Positions 11,644 through 24,012 of a DNA stretch of 64,000 nucleotides are shown here, in pieces. Numbering within the stretch: the stretch's first letter is position 1; each line of letters starts with the position of its first letter. The stretch covers positions 7,630,291 through 7,694,290 of the forward strand of contig JAJLRJ010000009.1 in NCBI GenBank assembly GCA_024195265.1. The letters run 5' to 3'. The DNA is from Dendrophyllia cribrosa. Its lineage: Eukaryota; Cnidaria; Anthozoa; Scleractinia; Dendrophylliidae. Under the pieces are notes generated by a model, which was given only the letters and a program-made list of their open reading frames with translations, was not told the origin of the DNA and ran no database searches. The translations under genes were made by a program, and so were the position numbers.

Positions 11644-11806
11644 TGTCGACCGACACTCGGCCGAGCGTTGGTCGAGATGTTCTTTAACTTTGTAGACCCT
11701 TGGTCGCTACTATCGGTCGACACTTGGTCGGTATGTCGCGATCGGTTGACACTCGGCCGACACCTCGATCGACTGTCGGCGGTATATAGGTCGACTGTCA
11801 GTCGTG
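11644..11806. repeat. Cryptic GTCGAC / GGTCG-rich repeat
   Basis: The motifs GTCGACC, GGTCGACA and CGGCCGACAC recur at irregular spacing through the block, giving a GC-rich patch in AT-rich surroundings. The resulting reading frames are repetitive and do not look like a protein. Confidence 0.6.
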
Positions 11807-12093
11807 TATTGTTTTTTGCTCAAATAGTCTGAAATGTAAGTCGGGGCGCGAGAGAAGAGTCTCTCGCTTGCGTCCATTTGGGGATAGAATGAGGATACAT
11901 CCAACTCTTCAGATTATTGCTCATTTCGAACACATCTAATGCGGCATGACAAGGCAATATGAGGTCTGAACAATTAAGCACTGAAGAACAGCATCATCAA
12001 TGCAAGCAAAAAACCATTTTCGTAGCCTCGCCTTGCATGTTCTTCAAAAAAATACACTCGTAAAAAAATAAATCAATTTATATTGTTCGTTTT

Positions 12094-12479
12094 TAACTCG
12101 TGAATACGCGAAGCGATGAACGAGTTGTTCACTCGAGCGGCTGTAAACATTGAGCCCGCGATATGCAATGGTCACCTGCTTTACCCATGGGGACGGCGTT
12201 GGAGGAAGGCAGGGTGGGAAGTTGGACGCAGGGGGTAGATTTTTCACTCGATCGGCTGTAAACAATGAGCCCGCGATATGCAATGGTCACCTGCCCTACC
12301 CATAGGAACGGCGTTGGAGGAAGGAGGATGGGAAGTTGGACGCAGGGGGTGGGAGGCGGGGGTGGGAGGGGGGGGGGGGGGGGGGGTTAGTTGGTGGAGA
12401 AAAACGCCCAGGAGAGGGGATGGTCTAAATGCAGAATCTTCTAATACTTTTATTTAGAGCGTTTCGTATTCACGAGTTG
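12094..12479 (+). mobile_element. MITE family with AACTCGTGAATACGCGAAGC end, copy 1
   Basis: The left end AACTCGTGAATACGCGAAGC and right end GCGTTTCGTATTCACGAGTT are inverted. Inside is a direct duplication of about 117 bp (12130-12245 and 12247-12360), each unit containing GCCCGCGATATGCAATGG. A 19 G run lies at 12368-12386. Related copies lie at 48.21-48.48 kb and, reversed, at 60.52-60.80 kb. Fragments of the end lie near 18460 and 37390. Confidence 0.75.
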
Positions 12480-12634
12480 GCTCATAGGAGTTTTTGATTT
12501 TTTGTTTGACAGCTAAATTGGAATTTTTAGAAAACGTTTCATTTACCGCTACGTTTACTTTATTGAAATAGGCGGGATGCTGTGTACTTTGCGATTGGCA
12601 ACAACGCAATAATTATTTTATTGTAGGTAATTTG

Positions 12635-12765
12635 CGATCTGTAACTGTCACTGATATTTTATATTTAAATAAAATAATCTTTGCACAGTTTTTTGAAAAA
12701 GTTGAATTTTCCTCCATGTTGTCTCAGGGATGACTGAGTTAAGAGCAAAGTTACCTTATTTTGCA
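12635..12765. repeat. Diverged repeat, copy 2 of 2
   Basis: Partner of 9390-9515, in the same orientation, about 3.2 kb away. Shared blocks include ATAAAAT...CTTTG and GAGCAAAG...TACC. Confidence 0.5.
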
Positions 12766-12854
12766 AAAAGCTTGTTAGATTTCATTACCGGTATATAGAA
12801 ATTGTTCAGTCGTGCCAGTGACCAAACAAACAGTAATACACTGTTTCCACGGTT

Positions 12855-12856
<2 letters not shown>

Positions 12857-12888
<32 letters not shown>
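12857..12888. repeat. TTG microsatellite
   Basis: About ten consecutive TTG units followed by GTGGCTGTTG. Confidence 0.9.
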
Positions 12889-13497
12889 GGCTGTTGTTCA
12901 TGTACATTTATTTAGAACAGTACATTCACTTTTTTAATAATCATTTTTCAACTTTTCACATATGACTTGCATTGTAATCTACTGCAGAGATTGGAATAAG
13001 AACATTATTTTGTCTCTGTAAAAACGTATAATATAACGAACATGAAATGCGATCAAGCACACCAAAATATTCATGACAAGTGTACCAGTTTACTCTTCAT
13101 ATGCGTTTCCTAACCAAGAAATGATTACAAGCAAACCTTGAATTTATATTCACTGATTTTCATATTGGACTGAGTTGATTTTGGAATCAAATATAAATCA
13201 TGACTTCATGGGAAGAATCCTCACGACAAAGGACTTGCACTGCGTTATTGTTTGTAAACATTCCTCGTCATTTTTATGTATTTCTTTTCTGATCTTTCTC
13301 TTGGTTTCATTTGTTAAATGGCAAACTTTTAAAATAATTTCAATTAATTTCAATCACCATGTTGCCATTCAAAGTCTGTACCTTATCCGACGCTTTGCAG
13401 TTACCAAAGTTATAAGTCTTTAAATTTCATTATAGTTGCAGTTCATGATGACACGGCAATTCTCATTTAGCACTACACAACAGCGTAGTAACATCAT

Positions 13498-16400
13498 CTA
13501 TCTTTGTCCCTTTTCTGGCGTCTTGTACACTGGAGCAGTTGATTTAGGGAGTGGTGGATTTCCTAAGATGATATCAGCTGCCTTCTCTGCAATCATAATA
13601 GTTGGCCCATTGAGATTTCCACTAACAATAGTTGGCATAATTGATGCATCCACAATCCTCAAATTTTCCACTCCTAAGACCTCTGTTTTGTTATTGACAA
13701 CAGCCATTGGGTCATCCTCAGCACCCATCTTACACGTGCATGATGGATGATAAGCTGTAATAGCATTCTGTCGCACCCAGGCATCAATCTGTTCATCAGT
13801 TTGAATATCATCACCTTGAAAGAAAAAGCAAAATACGTTAAACCGCTACTAATTGGCCACCTCTCTACAAAAGCCATTATAATTTACCATCTATACTAAC
13901 AGTAATCACAGATTATGGAGACGCGTTCGAAGGAATTTCCGGCGGAAATGAGCCCCTGAAAAAAAAAACCAATAGGAGCGGCCATTTGGAAGACCGTCTA
14001 CCAAAAAATCTCAAATTTTACTGCACATATATCACAGGACAACCAACACGAAATTAGGATTGCGTTCTTCGAACGCGATTATTTTCAACCTCACATGACG
14101 CTGCCTGGTTAGCTCAGTTGATAGAGCGCCAGTCTGCAGAGCGGGAGGTCGCGGGTTCGAATCCCAGCCGGACCAACACTCAGGGTCTTAAAGTAACTGA
14201 GGACGAAGGTGCTGCCTTTGCTATGGCATCTGCAAATGGTTAGACCTTCACATGGCTCGGATGACCACGTAGAAATGGCGGTCCCGTCTCCGTTGGGGAC
14301 GTAAAAGAACCACTGAGGACGTAACAAAACCCTGGCTATGACCTTCAGTGCCATACATTGTTCATACATTGGGTTGGGGGAGATGAGATTAACAATGGAC
14401 CGATAGCGGCTGCCTGAGGCGCCTTCATAAGCTGACGTCCGATCTCATTCTCATAAGTGTATGTAAAGCGCCATGAGACATGTGATATGTGCGCTATATA
14501 AGTCTCTTCCTTTTCTTTCCCTTCCTTTTTTCGACATTGCTGATTCTAGCAGTACGCAGGACGCATGTCATACATGAACCTAGTACGGTATATGGCCTTG
14601 CTCGCCACGAGTCTCTCGTAGTATAGCTCAGTGATTAGAGCACCCGACCAGTGTGTGAACCTAGTATATGGCCTGGTTCGCCACGAGTCTCTCGTAGCTC
14701 AGTGGTTAGAGCATCTGACCGGTGTGTGAACCTAGTATATGGCCTAGCTCGTCACTAGTCTCTCGTAGCTCAGTGGTTAGAGCATCCGACCAGTGTGTAG
14801 AAGGTCATAGGTTCAATTCCTCGGTTGGGGACTCAGATTTTTTTCCCACGCTCGTAACACGATGAATATTACATCTTTCTCGTGTTTTCTTGTTCTAACT
14901 TGCTACCTGTTCACCCAAATCATCTTACTGAAACCTCCCATTACAATGGTGGGACTGGCCATTGTAGACAGGTTTAATTGGCTGTATAATGAGAAATAAG
15001 TTCTTCCCTCCATGTCCTCCCCGTAACCTCCCCTTGACCCTGTCCCAACGTACCTGGCTGCAGTTCTTTTCCACGGAATGGATCAAAAGCCTTCTGTTTA
15101 AATATCTCCCTTGTAAGTCGAACACTATCTCTTAACTCCACTCTATCTTCCTCTGTGGACAGGTAGTTGGGGTTGATGATGGGATGTTCATATGGATTCC
15201 TAGACTTCAGTTTTACATATCCACGACTAGTGGCCCGCAAAGAATCAACATGTACCTTGGAAAAAAAAATTACATAAGACCTATTTCAATATACAGTGAA
15301 ACCTGTATTAAGTGAACCCCATACTAAGCGGACAACCTCTACTTCTAAAAGTGTGCTTCTGGTAATAAAGGTGGCTCCAAGTAGTTTTTTTTGGGTCACA
15401 CTTCCCTTTTTGAATGCGCTTATACATAATCTTACTTTATACTGATCAATGAACCTGAATTTGATACCAGATGTTAGGCTTGGATGAAAGTTTTGGATGA
15501 TGCTCTTTTTATGCTAATCAGCGTTTCCATAGCAACGGTAAACAAATATGGCGAAAACAGTTTTTCCTAAATATCTTTTTTTATTCGGATACAAGGTACG
15601 ACAAGGGACACGACCGTTTCTTTGAGAGGTGCCAGAGACTTACGGATTTCCGGACTTAATGATGTCCTTCAATCACCGGACGGGCCTTAAACATATTGGC
15701 TTATACGCACGCTACAGACGATGTGTTTGCCGTAGCGAGCTCGCGATCGATAAGCGAGCCAGGCGTGCGTAAATAACAGTATTTTCGTTCATGTCGTTGG
15801 CGCGGGTCAGGAGTGTTGTGGTCACATATTCTCACGGCCAATCTGCTGTAATGGCGTCGAAATTACGCTCTGAATGTAAACAACCACTAGACGGCCAGAA
15901 CTCTGCTTTTTTCAGGTGAAATTAGTCCAGTTTCTTAGGATTAGTGCAAATTCGACAAGGGTTTGTGATATTATTCGTTGTACGATAAAATTAGGCAAAT
16001 CTGAGCGAGAAAAAAAGTAAAAACGCTCACAAAACGAAATAGGCTGGTTATGCCCCGGGCCCTTCAAGTGGTTTGAGCTTACTATTGCCAGACCTTCCAA
16101 CCCCCACCACATGCAAATCTGAAGGTTTTGAAAAAAGGTCCAGAAAAACCTGGAGATTGGGACCTCAAACCTGGAGATTTCCAAAATATGCGTCAAATTA
16201 AAAAAAAAAAGATTACTTGTTTGAGTGTTTTTTGTCCTCTGGGTACTGTAACTTCATCACCGTGAGATGTAACTTCATCACCGTGAGATGGCATCCCAAA
16301 CCGTGAGGGTTGGAGGGTCTGTATTCCTGTAACCTTGAAGCCCACTTCCTGCCCATCCCTTGCAAGCTTCTACCATATAACAAAATATTCCACTTTCTCT

Positions 16401-19400
16401 CTGGGTTGCCAACCCTTATAGAGGGATTTGTGTATTGGTGCAGCTATTGTTTATTGCCTTTTAAATTGTCTTTAATGTCTGCTGGTGGTCACTACATGTG
16501 CAACACTAAGAAACTGCAATGATGAGGTCTCACTTCATGCAGAATAAGAAAAGTTATTCCTTAACTTTAATAAGACTGGCAGTGATGTTACAAACATGAA
16601 ACTATATAGTGACTGCTTAACCTGAAAGGCTTCTTTCTCTACAGTTACTCTGCCATGATCTTTAAACGCTGATGGTAGGAAGTGGAACTGGATGTTAGGA
16701 TGGGGGATGCCTTCCCTGGTGCGAATAAAGCCACCAGCCTCAAGATGCGTAGTCGCACATGGCCCAGTCCTTGTAAGGAACCACTTGATGCCAATAGGAA
16801 CCATGTTCCACCATTTGAGAAAGCGGTACAAACTTAACAAGGGCTGAGTACATTCCTGAAACATTGTCCAATCAAATTAGGCCATATATGGCTACTTAAC
16901 ATTTTTTTGAATTATTTACTGGGCTGTCACCATAGTGATGACATGGTTCATAAATTCGACATTTTCTTTCACCTTTGGCACTTACTCCTTGTTTCCAGTT
17001 TTGGTGCAGCTGGCAAAGTCATTAACAGACTTTCAGTTATAAGCATTAACGTAAATGGCGACGTAAACAAAACAATGTTATGGTCACATCATCACCCCCA
17101 ACCTTATATGCTATACATTTTTGGCTTAATTGCTTTATGATTAAGCAAAAGTGGGCAACTGATTTGGTAGTTTACTTGTTTTTTCTTGAACTGCTACTTA
17201 AAATGATATTCAGCAAAACTGACACGAATAAACCAGTTGCTGAATATTGTTTACTGAACTGGGCATCTGCGTTGGGAGTTGCTTCTATTACTGTTAAAAG
17301 CATCATTTGGGGCGGGGGGATATTTGATCACCTGCACCTGCCCCAGGGTGATGATTTTTTGTCTTGGGAAGTGGAACTTCGCCATTTTTGTTAGAAAAAT
17401 GTCAAAATCTCCATTCCTTCGACGCCCCCCCCCCCCCCCCCTCCCCACCCACCCCCCTCCTCTTAGGCTTAGGTGCATTTGAGATAAAGGTAAATGCACC
17501 AACCTGATGAACGTACAAGTCCAAATGATCCTGAAAGTTCTGTCCAACACCAGGAAGATGAACCTTTACAGGGATACCAAGCTTCTTCAAATCATCCGCA
17601 TTTCCAATACCAGACAAGTTCAGTAACTGTGGTGTATTTATTGATCCAGAAGTTAAAATAACTCCTTTTCTGGCCCTTACACGCTTAACCTGTCTTCCAA
17701 GGTGGTACTCAACACCTACAGCTCGGTTATTCTCAAAGATTATTCTTGTGATCATTGCATCGATATCTGTTCGCAGGTTTTTGCGCTTAAGTGCAGGTCT
17801 AAGGTAAGCATTTGCTGTATTCCATCGCAAGCCCTTATGGATCGTCATATCCATCCAACCAAATCCCTCCTGTTGATAGCCATTCATGTCTTCTGTGAAA
17901 GGATAACCAGCTTGAATTCCAGCGTCAATAAATGCTTGGTAAAGAGGATTGTCTGATTTTCCACGTGATACATGGAGAGGACCATCACCTCCTCTATAAT
18001 CATCTGGGCCTACAGAAATAAAAAACAGGGGTGCAAGTATAGTACAGGTGGTAGGTGGGAAAGCAGGTCCAATGTCATCTTGTCACAGTTGGCAAAGCTC
18101 AACAAACTTTTGCAAAGCACCAAAGGTGCAATACTCTAGGGGGTCTGCCTGGGTGGCATGAACAACCACAAACATTTTTAGGTTTCAGTGCATTTTGGTG
18201 TTATAAATTTACCTATTTAAGGTATCAGGATACCTGAAACAGCCACTTTGCTTTCATGCCATTTTTACTGTACAGTGGAACCCCGCCTTACGGTCACCTC
18301 GTTAATACGGTCACCTCGTTATTGCGGTCACTTTTTGTCCCGGCGAAACGCGCACCCATACATTTTCTTATAATGAAACCCCGTTAATGCGGCCACCCCG
18401 TTAATACGGCCAAATTTTGATGGCCCGTTGGTGACCGTATTAACGGGGTTCCACTGTACTTGCGAATGCGCGAAGCATAAAATGAGTTGCAGCATTTGGG
18501 TAAAACTTTTTATTGCTCTGTGCCTCATTACAGCCATTGACTCCTAGAGAATTAGCAGAAAACGGCAATTGAAGTCATTAATGCCGTTTTTTTATTTCTG
18601 TGGAGGCAAATTGCTAGCAAACTGTCCAAAACGTTGTTTGTAACATGAAAACTAAGCTTCCTTTTCATTCGGGGTCAAATAAATCGACTTTTGGTTTCGG
18701 GGATGCGCAGAAAGCAAAATTTTGAGATAATTTTTGAACGAGAAAAAAACACCAGAAGCTTGACTTTTCTTTTTCTTCCTTCTACTCCCTGCCTTTTTTC
18801 ATCCGTATTCCATTTTTTTCCATCGTTGCTGGTCTTTCACTAGACTATTTATGAAGTAAAAGTTTCGTAGAAAATGCTGAAGAAGGTGAAATTTTTTTAA
18901 TAAGAAGCCGGCAAGTGGTAGGAAGACCATATTTTCCGTCAATTTTGCCAGTCAAATGTTATACGTTTTTCGTGTGTAAATCTGGCCAAATTCACGAAAG
19001 AGCTCTCATTTTTGGGCACTTTTTTAAAAATTTCTTTCTTCTGCTTGAGTTAGGTGCAAAAGACATCTTTTATCATAAAAGGGAGGACGTCACAAATGGT
19101 AAAAGGACCGTGGTTCCGTCACGGGCGGTTTCGGGTGGTTGAGGTGTCAATGGGTTAAAATCCCAACAAACTTTATATTTTAAGAAAAACAATTTATTGC
19201 GTTTATAATATAATTATATAGCAAGTGATTTCAAAAAGTTCATCTTTTTCGCAAAATTAAGTTCCGCTCCAGCAGGAAATGATCTAAAGAAAGAAATGAA
19301 CATCACACCACTGAAGTACCTACATTAATATATTTGTAACATATCTTTGTCTAACAAATTGTGTCGGAGAATTTCATAACTTGGTCTGCATGTGGTTAAA

Positions 19401-22400
19401 TTAATTTTCATGTTTGAAAGACATCCATTCCTCTGCATTTTAACTGCCCATATCATTTGAATGAAATCGAAAGATAAATATTGGAGACCTGGTTTAATTT
19501 TTTAGATGCTGTAAAATTACTGAGAAACCTGGATCAAAAAATTTTCTTACCTAATTCATGAGTCTGTGACTTCCTAAAGTATGGCAAACAGTCAGCATAT
19601 GACCAGCCATGAGCTCCTTGCTTCTCCCAGCGATCATAATCATATGCGTGACCTCTGATGTACACCATGGCATTCAGAGACGATGATCCACCCCACACCC
19701 TCCCCCTAGGTTGGTAGATGCGTCTGTAAAAAAAGTTGACACGATGCTGTAAAATTGCAAATGTAGGAACCTTTTACTCTTGGGAGTCAAACTCGACCTG
19801 ATTAGTCATCAAATCGTATATTGTTGAGTTGTTTGTTCAAAATTCAAAATCCATTTAATTTAATTCCTGAACATTCCACAGTGAAAGTGGCTGTCTGTAA
19901 TTTCATAACCACAAGCACATTTGCTCAAGCATGTAGTCTGTATGTTTCTCCCTCATAATCAAATGTTGGCTGAAACCATGCATTTTCACAAGATAGCAAA
20001 GTTTTAGAATAATTAACTGATAAGAAGGAACCATTTCATAAATTAATATTAAATCTTCTTGAGGTATCAACAAATTATTTCAGCTATACCAAGATGGTTA
20101 AAGAACAAGGCTTCGGAATCTCGTATCTCCTTTCGAATATCAGAACAGGTGGACGACTATTTTCAGCTCTCAAAAGATAAATCTATATTTTTTCGAAAAT
20201 GCCTTGCAAAGACTACTATCGATTATTACTTGAAGAAAACAACACTGATTCGCCAACTGCAGTTAAAAGTTGGGCGAAGACTAATGACGAAATAGCGAAG
20301 AACTGGGAAAAGAGCATGAATACTATATACAAAACAACTTCAGATAACAAGCTTAGACAATTCTCTTTCAAACTATTGCACCGAATTCTGGTTACCAATA
20401 AAGAACTAAAACGCTATGGAATTGCAAATGATGATAGCTGTTTTGAATGTTATGAGTCAGACTCTATAGAACATAACTTCTTGGAATGTACATGTAGCTC
20501 AACTCGAAAGTTATATGATGGAATTTTAAATTGGTTCAACATGAGGCATAACATCAATATCGACCCTACCTTGGAACAAATAATGTTAAACGTTTGCCAT
20601 CTACCACCAGAGTCAGGTCCTCGTTTAAATAGAAAAATCTCTCTTCTCCTGCAGCACGTGAAACATTATATCTACGCAAGTAAGTTCTTGAAAAGAAAAC
20701 TCGACCTAGACGAATGCATCTCTAAACTAAAAGTAACATGGAAAATCAATAAAGCAGCCTAATCTGATCTGGATACGTTTCCTTTTAACTTCACCTTTTA
20801 AATTGAAACAATTGTCAGCTAATTATTATTGTTATTATTATTACCAGTATATTGTGACAGTATCATTTCTACTACGTGTACTATTTTTTCTTTAATATAG
20901 CAGCTTAATTGTAACTTAATGTAACTTGAAATGTAAAATGTTTTTTTTGTCAATAAAGGTGTTATTAATTAAAAAAATAAAAATATTAATATTAAAAAAG
21001 AAAATTATTGCCATTAATAAGATGTAGCTCTTTGGGTCGAGTAAAGGGCGAGATGAGAGACTAGTAAAGAGGAGAAAACTGTGACTGACTAGTCTAGACT
21101 GACTTCATTGTTTTAGGTCAGGTTTTTGCTCCATGTGGCTTAGATGCAACCAACAACTGGTTACTAATTATAACATTAATGTTCATCCTGATACTCTAGA
21201 CTCCTACTATTTTTACACTTAAAGAAAACAATAAATTGTTTTAGAAAGTTAACCCAAGGAGAACTATACGACAACAGGATCCACTTTATTGTACTTCTCG
21301 TCAAAAAATATTTTGGGAAACATCTTACTTTTGAATAATCTTTTTAAGAAGTAGCTAATGTTAGTACCTGTTGTCCAAAAACTCTTGTGGTTCTGTCTCG
21401 TAATACCAGTTGTATTTTTTATCACAAAGATTATAGATAAGGGCAGCAGGCATGTGGATTTTCCATGTCCAATCTTTAGGACCTGCCTCCAGTAGTATAA
21501 CTTTGTTGTCAGGATTTGCTGACAGACGGTTTGCCAGAACACAACCAGCAGATCCTGCTCCACAAATCACATAGTCATGGGTTGAAGAAAACTTCATGGT
21601 GGATTGGAGATACTTTTGATGAAAATTAGGTTGATAGGCTACAGAAAAAATAAGAACATCGTTAAACTCGGCAAATGTGATGTATAAGCTGAAAGTAATT
21701 TCAGCAATAGATCAAGTCGAGCAAAAGTTATAAAATTAGGCTGTGTAGCAGGTGCCGGTATTGTAGGATGAAATTTTGAGGATGTTATCATGACAATATG
21801 TTAATTTGCGCATTATCAAATAATTAAAATATTATTATTATTATTATTGCGTCGACGAAGGAGACGCTTCCTAATCTTGTCGGCTAAGCGGAACGAATCG
21901 AGAAATGTGTCGGTACCAAATCTGCGCCATCTTGAAACGTCACAACAGTATCCAGCATTCTTAGCGCGTGGTCTAGGCTAAGCGGAACGAATCGAGAAAA
22001 GTGTCGGTACCAAATCTGCGCCATTTTGAAACGTCACAATAGTATCCAGCATCGCGTGGAAATCAGGCATCATTCTGGGGAGCTGGGGTTCCGAAATGTC
22101 ACATGTGAATAATCTATTTGTCTTGATTTAGTTTCGGATATTTTCCCGATTTTGGAATCGTACGGCTCAATATTTCAATGCCTAGTAAAAGTACGCAGTG
22201 GAAAAATTGGACGAAGGTTCTTCTCCGGACCAAGTAAGTTGTTAGGTCTCTTTGGAATCAAGCAAGAAGTTACAGATTTTTCTCGCTGCCGTTCTGTTAT
22301 GTTTTGAATGTTCTATCTTGATTTTGCTGTGGTTCTCTGCCTGATTTGGGAAGCTTTCACCTAAATACCGACGTCGTTCTTCGCGATGTTCTACGGTACG

Positions 22401-23215
22401 GTGCAATTCGCTTATGTCTTGTAGCAATAATTCACTGACCGGCCGCGCCAGGCGAACGCAGATAATTTAACTTTACAGTGCTCGAAATTGCGCCTGTATC
22501 GGGCGCATTTGCGACTAAAGATTTCGCAGTTTTGTGACTAAAATTTGTCTAGCTAATAAAGGAATTATATTCAACAGTCTTGTGTCTTACTTGCAATTGG
22601 TAGTTGTAATTTTATCCGAAAAATCTTGCGAAATTTCACGTTGAATGTTGCGTGACTTTAACGTCGAAATTTCTCATTTCCGGTTCCGGTATTGGTACAT
22701 GTACCGAGCAGTATGATTTCAGAATCGGAGAAATAACCGAAATGAAATCAAGACAAATATACTATTTATATGTCGGAAAAATCTGAGACCTTTCGGAGTA
22801 CACAACACGGCAGGATTTTGCCCGATTCCACGGCGATAGCGTGAATTTGTTTGATGACGGCCCGACGTTTTTGCCTGCGTGACATATCTCGCGACATAGC
22901 CCTTTTCAACAGTGGCTGAATTAATTCATGAAACTGAGGTACTAGGCTAAGACGAGGTGCCACGGGATAAGGAGACGCACTATAATCTATGATTACTACT
23001 AGTTATTATTGTTATTATTATTATGTGCGAAGGGGAGAGGAGGCATGTGCCCCTTGCACGCACATCCTAAAAATTTGGCCCTATAAAATAAACCGTGCCT
23101 GCTAGCTACGCTGACTGTGAAAAAATGTTCATAAAAGATACTTGCCATTTAGTATATGAAGTGTTAAAGGTAGACTTCTTTTCAAGGGGCATCTCTTCAG
23201 CATCAAGGAAGCCAT
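13498..23215 (-). CDS. CHDH: Choline dehydrogenase-like GMC oxidoreductase, copy A
   Basis: FAD enzyme of the glucose-methanol-choline family. It is most like mitochondrial choline dehydrogenase, which oxidises choline to betaine aldehyde. Exons in transcript order: 23215-23146, 21638-21368, 19723-19551, 18009-17504, 16855-16622, 15255-15054 and 13814-13498 (stop TAG). The junction phases agree, giving 590 aa, close to the 594 aa of human CHDH. Visible features: basic leader (1-23); FAD fold GAGSAG (50-55); GMC signature 1 around GGSSSLN (120-143); GMC signature 2 [12 protein letters not shown] (about 292-307); catalytic His in [11 protein letters not shown] (508); conserved Asn in SGNLN (554). 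[13 protein letters not shown] is typical of true choline dehydrogenases. The copy has no internal stop. Residue 504 is Ile where copy B has Asp. The family call is firm; the substrate is inferred from family resemblance. Confidence 0.9.
14102..14515 (+). mobile_element. tRNA-derived SINE, antisense in intron 6 of copy A
   Basis: The head has a D-arm-like GCTCAGTTGATAGAGC (A box) and a T-arm-like GCGGGTTCGAATCCC (B box). The body runs through GGTTAGACCTTCACATGG to a tail GCGCTATATAAGTCTC. The acceptor ends do not pair properly, so it is not a working tRNA gene. Copy B retains a deleted version at about 31797-32345, so the SINE predates the duplication. Confidence 0.8.
14613..14830 (+). repeat. 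Three tRNA-like 71 bp units (copy A)
   Basis: Units starting TCTCGTAGCTCAGTGGTTAG repeat three times. The last continues through GGTCATAGGTTCAATTCC, which is a B box, while the first two lack it. The corresponding place in copy B holds about 19 units. Confidence 0.85.
15292..15375. mobile_element. Partial MITE with ACAGTGAAACCTG end
   Basis: Starts TACAGTGAAACCTGTATTAA and continues GCGGACAACCTCTACTTC. The equivalent copy B element (34838-35102) has both ends, so this one is truncated. Confidence 0.5.
18273..18456. mobile_element. Pogo-like MITE, 184 bp, copy A only
   Basis: The termini CAGTGGAACCCCG and CGGGGTTCCACTG are perfect inverted repeats flanked by TA (18271-18272, 18457-18458). 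The interior is made of repeated TTAATACGGTCACC-type blocks. Copy B lacks it at the matching site, so it inserted after the duplication. Confidence 0.85.
18529..19150. mobile_element. MITE-like insertion, about 0.62 kb, copy A only
   Basis: Copy B reads straight from GCCTCATTA to AAATCCCAAC. Copy A has about 620 bp inserted there, starting CAGCCATTGACTCC and ending GGTGTCAATGGGTT before AA. The right end matches that of the 39412-40430 element, so it belongs to the same TTAA-type family with a decayed left end. Confidence 0.6.
20054..20984 (+). mobile_element. 5'-truncated LINE (ORF2 C-terminus), copy A only
   Basis: A frame at 20199-20762 encodes the end of a non-LTR polymerase, with the Cys-His pattern [17 protein letters not shown] typical of the zinc-binding C-terminus. 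The preceding piece (20059-20200) is in another frame, a one-base shift. A run of T precedes GTCAATAAAGG and the end is A-rich. The copy is bounded by direct repeats ATTAATATTAAA (20042-20053 and 20985-20996). Copy B has the empty site. It lies antisense in intron 2 of copy A. L1/Tx1 group is likely. Confidence 0.85.
21849..23005. mobile_element. 1.1 kb unclassified element, copy 1
   Basis: Starts GCGTCGACGAAGGAGACGC and ends CTATGATTACTACTAGTTA. A near-identical copy lies at 57177-58269. Copy B of the duplication has only an ATT repeat here. An 80 bp block (AAGCGGAACGAATCGAGAAA...) is duplicated inside this copy. Minus-strand frames at 22766-22963 (rich in Arg/Lys, [11 protein letters not shown]) and 22242-22427 ([19 protein letters not shown]) are preserved in both copies. 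No clear terminal inverted repeats, and I do not recognise the protein. Confidence 0.75.
23146..23215 (-). CDS. CHDH: First exon of copy A: mitochondrial-type leader
   Basis: The 70 nt exon encodes [13 protein letters not shown]... followed by Leu/Thr/His residues: 23 codons with five basic and no acidic residues, as in a mitochondrial presequence. It ends AATG before GCAAGT, a GC-type donor in the strong GCAAGT context. Its phase (1) is exactly what the acceptor at 21639 (TCTGTAG) needs. The usual GT two bases further on would break the frame. The main frame also has an ATG at 21597, so translation could start there without the leader. Confidence 0.65.
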
Positions 23216-23382
23216 GATGTAATTCTAATCATTTAATGAAAGATCAAAGATCAGTATTTTTTTTTAAGAACTTAACACAATGAAGTTTGGGTTGATCGAT
23301 TTTACCTGCTGTTGCCAGGGTGTGAAAGGGAAAGATGAATAAAACCTTAACAATAAGAATTATGACAAAGCAGTATTTTAAA

Positions 23383-23413
<31 letters not shown>

Positions 23414-24012
23414 TAAGGGACTATTACCAACCTCATAATAGCATGAACTTGTTGATTGTGTGTGTAAAACCCCTACTTTTTAACTTGTCCAAAAACAATA
23501 GCTTACAAATGTTGTACTGGTTACACAAAAAGTAGATTAGGTGTGGTCTTGTACATATTTCTACTGGTTGCAATATTGTCGCAAAAAAAGGGTAATGTAT
23601 TACCTATGACCTACCATCCTTGATTCTAACATAAAATATTGAATGACCAGTTGCTTTTTCCTTTCATCAAGTTTACACTGAAAAACTGAGATTTGGACTT
23701 TATGTATAAACACGACTCTAAATTAAACACAAGAAACACTTATTGGCTGCGAAAAACGTAACTTAAAATGCCTGGATATAAGAAATGGAGGTGGGGGTGG
23801 GGGTGGCATCCCCCTTCAGACTTGTGTCTCCCAGCATTCATTAAAGACCCCTCCACCCCCTTCTTCTACACTCTTGAGTTGCAACATATGATGCAGCATA
23901 TAACATGTACATTCATGCAAGTTGTCTTAAGCCTGGTTCACACTAGTGACATAACGACATAAGAACATGGAAATAAAGAAAAGATCAGTTTTTTCCTTAT
24001 GTCATTATGTTT

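Noticed and set aside
13436..13750. Plus-strand 104-codon frame, duplicated at 31388-31702
   Set aside because: It is the antisense shadow of the last exon of copies A and B; conservation comes from the coding strand.
14102..14176. Functional tRNA gene
   Set aside because: A and B boxes are present, but the acceptor arms do not pair and a long SINE body follows. The same applies at 58772-58845.
20199..20762. Host zinc-binding protein gene
   Set aside because: It lies in a post-duplication insertion with direct repeats and an A-rich tail, and the motif is that of a LINE C-terminus.
21849..23005. Helitron
   Set aside because: The right end has CTAG followed by T, but the left end does not show A followed by TC and no convincing 3' hairpin was found.
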